5,249 nt of DNA from Bacillota bacterium (GCA_017523605.1 JAFWVZ010000240.1:1-5249); one strand, 5' to 3'. Counted from the stretch's first letter, positions 1-4,422 are shown. Notes: a model not told the origin generated them from the sequence alone. Program-made: numbers and translations.

Positions 1-897
1 AACATATTCGTAATGGATTCGGAGCGCGCAACCACTCAGGACATAAGGCCGCTGCGCATACTCATCCTTAACCTTATGCCCACAAAGATCGTAACGGAGA
101 CACAGCTTGCAAGGCTTTTGGGCAACACCCCCATTCAGATCGACATGGAGCTGCTTAAGGTGCGCCATGAGGTAAAGAACACCACGCAGGAACATATGCT
201 GGCTTTCTACAAGACCTTCGACGAAGTCCGCGATCAGAAATACGACGGAATGGTAATAACCGGAGCGCCGGTGGAGCAGATGGATTTCGAGCAGGTGGAC
301 TACTGGAACGAACTCTGCGAGATCATGGAATGGTCCAAGACCCACGTTTACAGCACTTACCACATCTGCTGGGGTGCTCAGGCGGGTCTGTACTACCACT
401 ACGGCATCCGCAAGCTGCCTTTGCCGGAAAAGATGTTCGGCGTGTTTAAGCACAAGGTGGTCCACAAGGGATCCATACTCTTCCGCGGATTCGACGACGT
501 GTTCATGGTGCCGCACTCCCGCCACACCACGATAGATGTTGAGCAGGTAAAGGCGGAGCCCCGTCTTAAGATACTTGCCGCCAGCGACAAGGCCGGCGTA
601 TATGCCATCTCCACCCACGGCGGACGCCAGATATTCATAACCGGGCATTCCGAGTACGACACGGAGACTCTTAAGACCGAGTATTTCCGCGACAAGAATC
701 TGGGGCTGCCCATACACGTTCCGGAAAACTACTTCCCGGACGACGATGACACAAAAGAACCCCTGAACACATGGCGCTCAGGGGCTAATCTGCTGTATTG
801 CAACTGGCTGAACTATTTCGTGTACCAGGAGACTCCTTACGAGCTGGACAAGCTGGAAGGACTTCAGGATCACGATCCGCACTCGGACCGCGCCTGA
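1..897 (+). CDS. metA: Homoserine O-acetyltransferase (MetA/MetAA family), 5'-truncated
   Basis: Acylates L-homoserine, the first committed step of methionine synthesis, in the cytoplasm. The reading frame is open from base 1, and residues before the first Met (13), NIFV, match the conserved N-V-F-V-M segment of E. coli MetA. The gene therefore starts outside the window; about 19 codons are missing. Counting from the Met at 13, visible landmarks are QDIRPLRILILNLMP, TGAPVE (82-88), catalytic Cys119 in CWGAQ, and His212 and Glu214 in TGHSEYD. These correspond to C142, H235 and E237 of E. coli MetA. The residue equivalent to position 111 is Glu88. Glu there is known to favour acetyl-CoA, while Gly (as in E. 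coli) favours succinyl-CoA, so I call this an acetyltransferase (UniProt style metAA). The stop codon TGA lies inside the outer stem of the following cloverleaf repeat. The 3' end is complete and the family call is very secure. Confidence 0.97.
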   Translation, partial: NIFVMDSERATTQDIRPLRILILNLMPTKIVTETQLARLLGNTPIQIDMELLKVRHEVKNTTQEHMLAFYKTFDEVRDQKYDGMVITGAPVEQMDFEQVDYWNELCEIMEWSKTHVYSTYHICWGAQAGLYYHYGIRKLPLPEKMFGVFKHKVVHKGSILFRGFDDVFMVPHSRHTTIDVEQVKAEPRLKILAASDKAGVYAISTHGGRQIFITGHSEYDTETLKTEYFRDKNLGLPIHVPENYFPDDDDTKEPLNTWRSGANLLYCNWLNYFVYQETPYELDKLEGLQDHDPHSDRA

Positions 898-958
898 GCG
901 GCGGCCCTGCGGGCCGCGCCCGCTGCGCGGGCTGCGCGCATACGCGCGCGCCGCTCAG
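894..958. repeat. Nested GC-rich inverted repeat with four-way (cloverleaf) pairing
   Basis: Four perfect stems nest without overlap. The outer stem is 894-902 (CTGAGCGGC) with 950-958 (GCCGCTCAG). Inside it are hairpin 1 at 903-907/911-915 (GGCCC, loop TGC), hairpin 2 at 918-923/927-932 (GCCCGC, loop TGC) and hairpin 3 at 934-939/944-949 (GCGCGC, loop ATAC). The metA stop codon (895-897) is in the outer stem. Hairpin 1 can alternatively extend to seven pairs (901-917). It has no tRNA consensus positions and no coding content. It may protect the 3' end of metA mRNA, be a relic of a REP-like palindromic element, or form a cruciform. The pairing is read directly from sequence; the function is unknown. 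Confidence 0.7.
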
Positions 959-981
959 CCACTCACGATCCTTTGCACAAT

Positions 982-1017
982 AAAACCCCGCGTATCTAAC
1001 GCGGGGTCTTTGTTTTT
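982..1017 (+). terminator. Intrinsic terminator, probably bidirectional, between convergent genes
   Basis: The stem ACCCCGCG (985-992) pairs perfectly with CGCGGGGT (1000-1007) around a 7-nt loop. It is followed by CTTTGTTTTT on the plus strand. Flanking AAA and TTT can lengthen the stem. On the minus strand the same stem is followed by TTTTAT, so it can also end the leftward operon, whose last stop codon is at 1028-1030. Confidence 0.92.
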
Positions 1018-1027
1018 AGCTCTGTAT

Positions 1028-1576
1028 TTAAGCTCTGTATCTGTTTACACAGAAGCAGGATGCCGGCGCTGCTTCTTCGTTTTTAATGAGGCAGTCTTCC
1101 GACGCGTCGAAGGAGATGGAGTCCCCCTCCATAAGGAAGTACGAGAACTCGCCTATCTCTATGGCCAGCGAGCCGCTCTTTACGATTATGTAGCGTTCCG
1201 CGTCGCGCGCGCTCTCTATGCTGTGCGCGCAGTTTGGCGCAAGCTCAAGCACCATTATCTTTATGTTGCGCTCCGGCGTGGAGGGGTAGTAGTTTAGGGA
1301 CTTAAGGCTTCCGTCCGGAGAAACGGCTGCCGGTACGTCGTCCTTGAATACCGCCCTGGCGCTGGATTCTCTGGAATTCAGCAGCGCAGTGTACGGAACG
1401 TGCAGCGCGGAGGCCAGCTTGCTTATTGTATTGATCGTGGGGTTGGCGCCGCCCTGTTCTATCTGGGAGATAGCGGCTTTGCTGAGCCCTGTGTAGCGCG
1501 CAAGCTTGCCTATGCTCATGCCCTGTTCCTTGCGTACCGCGTTAAGGTTCTTTGCTATAGCTTCGTTGATGTTCAT
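1028..1576 (-). CDS. XRE-family transcriptional regulator with C-terminal cupin domain
   Basis: A 182-residue cytoplasmic DNA-binding protein. Residues about 7-62 form an HTH_3/Cro-C1 domain, with recognition region SIGKLARYTGLSKAAISQIEQG (21-42), the typical 'GLSKAAISQIEQG..NPTI.TI.KLA.AL' signature. Residues about 105-178 form a small cupin_2-like beta-barrel (ERYIIVKSGSLAIEIG, then a GDSISF turn). The size and HTH-cupin order are usual for this regulator class. The cupin metal ligands look eroded: only His118 and Glu127 remain in motif 1, and the usual motif 2 'P-H' is Asp-Cys (161-162). The ligand is unknown. Start ATG is supported by AAAGGA about 8 bases upstream. It is last of three leftward genes, 50 bp after the DUF4230 gene. 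A perfect inverted repeat in that gap suggests autoregulation. Confidence 0.9.
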   Translation of the reverse strand: MNINEAIAKNLNAVRKEQGMSIGKLARYTGLSKAAISQIEQGGANPTINTISKLASALHVPYTALLNSRESSARAVFKDDVPAAVSPDGSLKSLNYYPSTPERNIKIMVLELAPNCAHSIESARDAERYIIVKSGSLAIEIGEFSYFLMEGDSISFDASEDCLIKNEEAAPASCFCVNRYRA

Positions 1577-1593
1577 GATCGTTTTCCTTTAGC

Positions 1594-1608
1594 AACTGAT
1601 TTTCAGTT
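1594..1608 (-). promoter_or_regulatory. Perfect inverted repeat upstream of the XRE regulator (candidate operator)
   Basis: AACTGA (1594-1599), three T, then TCAGTT (1603-1608) form a perfect dyad centred 25 bases before the regulator start codon. The 15-bp size and close position fit an operator bound by a dimeric HTH protein, most simply the adjacent XRE regulator itself (inference). As RNA it would be only a weak 6-bp hairpin with a 3-nt loop and no T-tract, so a terminator is unlikely. I saw no convincing -35/-10 pair next to it. Confidence 0.5.
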
Positions 1609-1626
1609 CCAGACTCTCCGGCGCTG

Positions 1627-2226
1627 TTATTTGAATACTATCGCGTAATCCTGCGCGTCCGGAACGGTATGGATCATCTCCGTTATTACTTTCTTGGCGT
1701 TGTCGTACGCCTTGTCCAGAAGGCCTCTTTCCAGCGCGTATTCCTCGCAGATCTTCTTCTGCTCGGTCTGGAAGGTGTTGTAATCCTCTATCTGTATGCG
1801 GTTGAAGAGGTTCTTGGTCTCGTCCAGCACTTCCAGGGACTTTTCGTCTATCTCGTGCGACAGTATTGCGGCCTTGGGCATGGTTATCTCCACCGCGTTT
1901 TCGGTAACCGTTACGGAAACCTTGCTCAGATCCACGCCGGCCTTTATCTCTCCGTCGTACCTTACCAGAAAGCGCTTGGTAGTGAACGGCACGGTCCAGT
2001 CCTTTATCTTAAGGCTGCTCTCCTGCGAAGCGGTATTGGTGTAGGCGTATTTGTAGGTGGCAAGGTCGCTTATCTCCTGCAGCTTGCCTTCTATCTCCTT
2101 CTGGATCACCAGCGGCTCGGTCTTGGAGACCAGAGGCTCGTGGTTCCTTCCCAGATAGTAGCCTACGCCGAAGCCTGCGCCCAGAAGTATTATCGCCAGC
2201 AGTATGCCTGCAAGTACTTTCTTCAT
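1627..2226 (-). CDS. DUF4230 family membrane-anchored protein
   Basis: A 199-residue protein of unknown function. Residues 4-26 form one hydrophobic helix (VLAGILLAIILLGAGFGVGYYLG) after MKK, best read as an uncleaved N-terminal anchor with the rest outside the membrane. The remaining domain (about 40-195) fits DUF4230. It has a helical lead (IQKEIEGKLQEISDLATYKY), then the family-typical 'VPFTTKRFLVRYDGEIKAGVDLSKV' stretch (79-103), a beta segment with AVEITMPKA, and a charged C-terminal helix. Length is normal for the family. Start ATG has AAAGGAG at good spacing. It lies 36 bp after the DUF1232 gene and 50 bp before the XRE regulator, all in one direction, so co-transcription is likely. 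The family is widespread in Firmicutes and Bacteroidetes; its biochemical role is unknown to me. Confidence 0.85.
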   Translation of the reverse strand: MKKVLAGILLAIILLGAGFGVGYYLGRNHEPLVSKTEPLVIQKEIEGKLQEISDLATYKYAYTNTASQESSLKIKDWTVPFTTKRFLVRYDGEIKAGVDLSKVSVTVTENAVEITMPKAAILSHEIDEKSLEVLDETKNLFNRIQIEDYNTFQTEQKKICEEYALERGLLDKAYDNAKKVITEMIHTVPDAQDYAIVFK

Positions 2227-2262
2227 GTTAAGCTCCTTTCAGCGGATGCTTTTCCGTCCGCG

Positions 2263-2712
2263 TTACTCGGCTGCGGGGGCCTCTTCGAAGCCTACGACTT
2301 CCAGTCCGTTAGCCTTGCGCCAGTCCTGATAGAGCTCCAGGTCGTCCGCAACATACTTCCATGCCAGATAGATGACGGCGATGTCGTCTACTATGCCCAG
2401 CACCGGGATCTTGTCGGGAACGATGTCCTTGGGCGAGATAAGATAGAGCAGCGCGGCAACGATGGATACCGGTACGGTGACCGGGGCTTCGCGGTACTCG
2501 TTCTTGATGTAGCTCTTAAGGAAGGAGATCATTACGGGAAGCATGGAAAGCTTGTCGCCTATGAAGGGGATGTTCTGCATCACCTGCTCGGCGCGCTGCA
2601 GGAACAGCTCCATCTTGTCGGGGTCCTTAAGCAGCTTTTCTGCTGTCTCCTTTCCCTGCTCGTACGCGTTTTCTATGTCCTGGTTAAGTTCGTTGAAGTT
2701 AAGATCTGTCAT
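2263..2712 (-). CDS. DUF1232 (YkvA-like) membrane protein
   Basis: A 149-residue protein. Residues 1-75 are a charged, largely helical N-terminal region. Residues about 76-120 carry the DUF1232 core: VSIVAALLYLISPKDIVPDKIPVLGIVDDIAVIYLAWKYV. The hallmark is Y-L-x-S-P-x-D-x-x-P-D between hydrophobic helices, followed by the G-x-x-D-D turn at 106-110. The core probably lies in or against the membrane. The family (YkvA of Bacillus) is uncharacterised. An acidic tail ends in EEAPAAE. ATG is preceded by a strong AGAAAGGAG. It is first in the leftward operon, with a leader of roughly 90 bases from the promoter near 2810-2839. Family call is firm; function unknown. Confidence 0.9.
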   Translation of the reverse strand: MTDLNFNELNQDIENAYEQGKETAEKLLKDPDKMELFLQRAEQVMQNIPFIGDKLSMLPVMISFLKSYIKNEYREAPVTVPVSIVAALLYLISPKDIVPDKIPVLGIVDDIAVIYLAWKYVADDLELYQDWRKANGLEVVGFEEAPAAE

Positions 2713-2799
2713 TACAGTGCTCCTTTCTAAATGTGCATGTCTTATAAACGACCGGGCTGCCGGGCGCGGTGCGTCCGATGGTTTTGGGTCAGCCCTTTG

Positions 2800-2810
2800 T
2801 TACAATGTAA
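2800..2810 (-). promoter_or_regulatory. Palindrome TTACA-A-TGTAA over the leftward transcription start (candidate operator)
   Basis: TTACA (2800-2804), a central A, and TGTAA (2806-2810) form a perfect dyad. It begins at the last base of the leftward -10 hexamer and covers the expected start site near 2803, a usual place for a repressor. A second, overlapping dyad ATGTA-ATTA-TACAT (2805-2818) covers the -10 itself. The protein that binds is unknown. Confidence 0.4.
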
Positions 2811-2839
2811 TTATACATCAGCGGAGCAGCCTCCGTAAA
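2810..2839 (-). promoter_or_regulatory. Sigma-70-type promoter for the DUF1232-DUF4230-XRE operon
   Basis: On the minus strand a perfect -10 TATAAT occupies 2815-2810. A -35-like TTTACG (four of six matches to TTGACA) occupies 2839-2834, with an 18-bp spacer. The predicted start is near 2803, giving a leader of about 90 bases before the DUF1232 ATG. The perfect -10 and correct orientation make this the best promoter in the window. Confidence 0.65.
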
Positions 2840-2861
2840 TTAAAAAAGACGAAAACATTGC

Positions 2862-2883
2862 TTTTGTGAACAAAATTACACAT
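2862..2883. promoter_or_regulatory. CRP/FNR-superfamily-like binding site
   Basis: The core is TGTGA (2865-2869), six bases, TTACA (2876-2880), matching nine of ten bases of the CRP core TGTGA-N6-TCACA, with T-rich and A/T flanks. The centre (about 2872.5) lies near -70 relative to the predicted leftward start, a spacing at which CRP-type activators can work. The same bases also contain the smaller dyad TTTTGT-GA-ACAAAA (2862-2875). No CRP-family gene is visible here. Confidence 0.35.
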
Positions 2884-2907
2884 AACTGCCATTATTTTTA
2901 CTTGAAA

Positions 2908-2924
2908 GGCGCTGTTTCGGCGCC
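2908..2924. repeat. GC-rich hairpin in the divergent region
   Basis: GGCGCTG (2908-2914) pairs with CGGCGCC (2918-2924), seven pairs including one G-T, around a TTT loop. It stands out in AT-rich surroundings. There is no clean T-tract on either strand, so it is not called a terminator; it lies upstream of both predicted transcription starts. Confidence 0.35.
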
Positions 2925-2956
2925 CGGACCTACGTTCTTTTGATATTAGAAGACTT

Positions 2957-2971
2957 CCGGTCTGTATTTTT
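2957..2971 (+). repeat. 15-bp direct repeat, copy 1
   Basis: CCGGTCTGTATTTTT is identical to 3490-3504. This copy lies just upstream of the extended -10 of the DUF2115-like gene, so it overlaps where a -35 region would be. The second copy follows that gene's stop codon, so the pair brackets the gene and its leader. Confidence 0.75.
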
Positions 2972-2981
2972 CCCTGCAAAA

Positions 2982-2990
2982 TGGTAAAAT
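2982..2990 (+). promoter_or_regulatory. Extended -10 promoter for the DUF2115-like gene
   Basis: TG-G-TAAAAT (TG at 2982-2983, hexamer 2985-2990) is an extended -10 with five of six hexamer matches. No good -35 is present, as is common for extended -10 promoters. The predicted start near 2997 coincides with the first base of the structured leader and leaves an untranslated leader of about 78 bases. Confidence 0.45.
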
Positions 2991-2995
2991 AAAAA

Positions 2996-3050
2996 AGCAG
3001 GGCAACCCGCTTTGTAAAAGCAGACTGTGCCGGTAAACCGCCTGCCTGCT
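2996..3050 (+). promoter_or_regulatory. Structured 5' leader of the DUF2115-like mRNA
   Basis: AGCAGG (2996-3001) can pair with CCTGCT (3045-3050), closing a multiloop. Inside it are GCTTT-GTA-AAAGC (3009-3021) and CGG-TAAA-CCG (3031-3040). A competing small hairpin GGG-CAA-CCC (3000-3008) would open the outer stem. The ribosome binding site (3061-3065) lies outside the structure. I do not recognise a known riboswitch class. Confidence 0.35.
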
Positions 3051-3060
3051 CTGTATCTCC

Positions 3061-3065
3061 CGGAG
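3061..3065 (+). promoter_or_regulatory. Ribosome binding site deciding the start of the DUF2115-like gene
   Basis: CGGAG ends nine bases before ATG 3075. This favours ATG 3075 over the in-frame GTG at 3027, which lacks a ribosome binding site and lies within the leader hairpins. Confidence 0.65.
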
Positions 3066-3074
3066 AATAACACG

Positions 3075-3473
3075 ATGACCGTATCCGAACTAAAAGATCA
3101 GCTGGCGTCGCAGATAAGCAGCGCGGAGGCGGACGCCCTCAGAAGCGGCCGCAGTCTTTGCATAAACGACTTCAACCGCAAGGTGTGCGTAAGGCTTCTG
3201 GATAATGAATGCGCGGACGAGACCGCTGTCCCGGCGGAGAGGATAGAGCATCTTAAGAAGGAGCTTTCGGACTACCTTAAGCAGTACATGGCGGACAAGC
3301 CGGAAGGGCACAAGTGGATAATCCTGGCCTGCCTGTACCTTACCTACGTGGAGCGTCTTCCTATGCACCCGCAGTCCGAAGCAACTTGGATCGAAAAAGA
3401 CGGAAAGTATTACTGTGCCGCCATGGTCCCGGAGAGCATCACCTGCAGCAGCTGCGTCTGCGAAAAGAGATGA
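3075..3473 (+). CDS. Small Cys-rich protein, DUF2115/UPF0305-like
   Basis: A 132-residue soluble protein with no signal peptide. Start ATG 3075 is chosen from CGGAG nine bases upstream; the in-frame GTG at 3027 would add 16 implausible residues. Residues 1-26 and 54-73 look helical. A hydrophobic helix WIILACLYLTYV (81-92) follows, then ERLPMHP (93-99), then a KDGKYYC motif (108-114) and a Cys cluster C114-x9-C124-x2-C127-x-C129. Eight Cys in 132 residues is high. The order 'helix-LYLT-x-HP-...-YYC-...-CxxC' resembles DUF2115 (UPF0305), a family I know mainly from methanogenic archaea. The match is from memory and only moderate. The Cys cluster suggests metal binding (inference). It is bracketed by a 15-bp direct repeat and followed after 225 bp by another Cys-rich protein gene. 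Confidence 0.8.
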   Translation: MTVSELKDQLASQISSAEADALRSGRSLCINDFNRKVCVRLLDNECADETAVPAERIEHLKKELSDYLKQYMADKPEGHKWIILACLYLTYVERLPMHPQSEATWIEKDGKYYCAAMVPESITCSSCVCEKR

Positions 3474-3489
3474 GCATCCGTTGGTACTG

Positions 3490-3504
3490 CCGGTCTGTAT
3501 TTTT
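3490..3504 (+). repeat. 15-bp direct repeat, copy 2
   Basis: CCGGTCTGTATTTTT, identical to 2957-2971, begins 16 bases after the DUF2115-like stop codon. Its TCTGTA forms one arm of the adjacent hairpin at 3494-3510. Confidence 0.75.
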
Positions 3505-3510
3505 TACAGA
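3494..3510 (+). repeat. Hairpin with T5 loop after the DUF2115-like gene
   Basis: TCTGTA (3494-3499) pairs with TACAGA (3505-3510) around five T. The T run is in the loop rather than after the stem, so this is not a standard intrinsic terminator. It may mark the 3' end of the upstream mRNA or form the left edge of the repeat array that starts at 3516. Confidence 0.3.
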
Positions 3511-3515
3511 AAAAC

Positions 3516-3638
3516 AGGAAGAATAATACCTATAAGCAGGAAGAATATTTCCTAAAATACAGGACAGCCGTCCAGAACAGGAAGAATTCTGCCTAAAAAT
3601 AGGAAGTATGCTTCCTGAAAATAGGAAGAATAGTTCCT
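3516..3638. repeat. Array of six short inverted repeats, AGGAA-N6-TTCCT type, 22-bp period
   Basis: Units start at 3516, 3538, 3561, 3579, 3601 and 3623 (steps 22, 23, 18, 22, 22). Five units are 16 bp and one (3561-3573) is 13 bp. Perfect arms occur in unit 2 (AGGAAGAATATTTCCT), unit 5 (AGGAAG-TATG-CTTCCT) and unit 6 (AGGAAGAATAGTTCCT), and GGAC/GTCC in unit 3. Units 1 and 4 keep AGGAAGAAT and a final CCT with a mismatch. Spacers are 5-7 bp and A-rich (AAAATA type). No reading frame runs through. The array ends 60 bp before the DUF1847 ATG, so it fits a multi-site operator or a chain of RNA hairpins in its leader. The binding factor is unknown. Confidence 0.75.
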
Positions 3639-3665
3639 GTTATCTTCCGGACAGAGGCATAAACT
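3637..3665 (+). promoter_or_regulatory. Weak candidate promoter for the DUF1847 gene
   Basis: TAAACT (3660-3665) matches four of six -10 bases, and CTGTTA (3637-3642) matches three of six -35 bases with a 17-bp spacer. The weak match directly after the repeat array would suit an activator-dependent promoter, but the call is tentative. Confidence 0.2.
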
Positions 3666-3698
3666 AAACAGACAGCAAACAAATCGAAGGAGACGATC

Positions 3699-4388
3699 AT
3701 GGATAAAGATTACGGAACTTGCGCAAAATGCCCTTTCAAGAACCCGGAACGCGTCTGCGACACCCCGGAGGGCAAGGCGCCGCCTTTCTGCAGCACTCAC
3801 AAATACGCGGACATAATAGAAAAAGCCCGTCAGATCTACTTAAACGACCCGCAGATCCGCAAGCTTGCCCACGAATCCGCGCTTCAGGAGGCGTCGTGCT
3901 ACGCCCGCGCGGACAACGACCCTCACCTTAACGTTCCTCTCAAATGCCGCATCCAGGAGACCGTTGAGTTCGCGAAGCGTATGGGCTACAAGCGCCTTGG
4001 GCTTGCATTCTGCATGGGTCTTTCGCCGGAAGGCGCCGCTCTGGCAAAGATACTGGAAGCCAACGGTTTTGAGGTGGTGTCCGCGGCCTGCAAGGTGGGC
4101 GGCCTGGAAAAGAGCCTTATAGACATAGGTCCGGACGACAGGGTATTCCCGTGGCGACCTCACGAAAGCATGTGCAATCCTGTGGCCCAGGCCATGATAC
4201 TCAATCAGGAAAAGACGGAATTCAACCTTATGTTGGGGCTCTGCGTAGGGCACGACACCATGTTCCTTAAGTATTCCGAGGCCCCGGTAACGGTGGTGGC
4301 GGTAAAGGACCGTCTTCTGGCCAACAACCCGCTGGCGGCGCTTTACTCCGGGTACTACGCATTCCTTAAAAGCCCGCTTAAGGACTGA
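3699..4388 (+). CDS. DUF1847 family putative metal-binding protein
   Basis: A 229-residue cytoplasmic protein with ten Cys. The N-terminus has C8-x2-C11-x8-C20-x10-C31, a zinc- or iron-type cluster motif. A helical part follows with C67 and C83, then an alpha/beta domain from about residue 96: a GLAFCMGLSPEG strand-turn (102-112), FEVVSAACKVGG (124-135), 'MCNPVAQAMILN' (158-169) with C159, and LMLGLCVGHDTMF (178-189) with C182 and H185. These segments and the length are typical of DUF1847, annotated as metal-binding but without a known reaction. ATG 3699 has GAAGGAG (3686-3692) six bases upstream. It follows the Cys-rich DUF2115-like gene and the repeat array, and precedes the Sel1 gene by 111 bp. 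The family call is strong; metal binding and any redox or corrinoid/thiol role are inference. Confidence 0.92.
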   Translation: MDKDYGTCAKCPFKNPERVCDTPEGKAPPFCSTHKYADIIEKARQIYLNDPQIRKLAHESALQEASCYARADNDPHLNVPLKCRIQETVEFAKRMGYKRLGLAFCMGLSPEGAALAKILEANGFEVVSAACKVGGLEKSLIDIGPDDRVFPWRPHESMCNPVAQAMILNQEKTEFNLMLGLCVGHDTMFLKYSEAPVTVVAVKDRLLANNPLAALYSGYYAFLKSPLKD

Positions 4389-4422
4389 TATTTCAACGTT
4401 CGGCATAGCAGCCGGCAGGCTA

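Larger units (their letters stand above)
2713..3074. other. Divergent intergenic control region
   Basis: This 362-bp AT-rich gap separates the leftward DUF1232 operon from the rightward DUF2115-like gene and contains no supported gene. From left to right it holds the leader of the leftward mRNA (2713-2803), a promoter with overlapping palindrome (2800-2839), a CRP/FNR-like dyad (2862-2883), a GC hairpin (2908-2924), one copy of a 15-bp direct repeat (2957-2971), a rightward extended -10 (2982-2990), a structured leader (2996-3050) and a ribosome binding site (3061-3065). Confidence 0.7.

Noticed and set aside
13..15. ATG at 13 as the true start of metA
   Set aside because: The frame is open to base 1, and the upstream residues NIFV match the conserved family sequence, so the gene is cut by the window edge.
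894..958. Cloverleaf as a tRNA gene
   Set aside because: The stems have wrong lengths and three-base loops, there is no D-loop GG, no TTCGA T-loop and no seven-base anticodon loop, and it overlaps the metA stop codon.
1669..2730. Long plus-strand open frame (353 codons) opposite the DUF4230 and DUF1232 genes
   Set aside because: Its product has no recognisable family features, and it is the complement of two minus-strand genes that match known families and have strong ribosome binding sites.
2741..2746. TATAAG on the minus strand as a second promoter for the DUF1232 gene
   Set aside because: The -35 position is GC-rich with no match, while the upstream promoter at 2810-2839 has a perfect -10.
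2908..2924. GC hairpin as a terminator
   Set aside because: No T-tract follows on either strand, and it lies upstream of both predicted transcription starts.
3027..3074. GTG 3027 as start of the DUF2115-like gene
   Set aside because: It has no ribosome binding site and lies in the structured leader; ATG 3075 has CGGAG at proper spacing.
3516..3638. Repeat array as a CRISPR
   Set aside because: Repeats are only 13-16 bp and degenerate, spacers are 5-7 bp and A-rich rather than unique 30-mers, and no cas gene is present.
3516..3638. Repeat array as a CsrA-sponge small RNA
   Set aside because: GGA recurs six times, but it lies in the stems paired to TCC or CCT, not in loops, and the A-N-GGA context is absent.
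3840..4406. Minus-strand open frame opposite the DUF1847 gene
   Set aside because: It is the complement of a well-supported coding gene, with basic, low-complexity composition and no family match.
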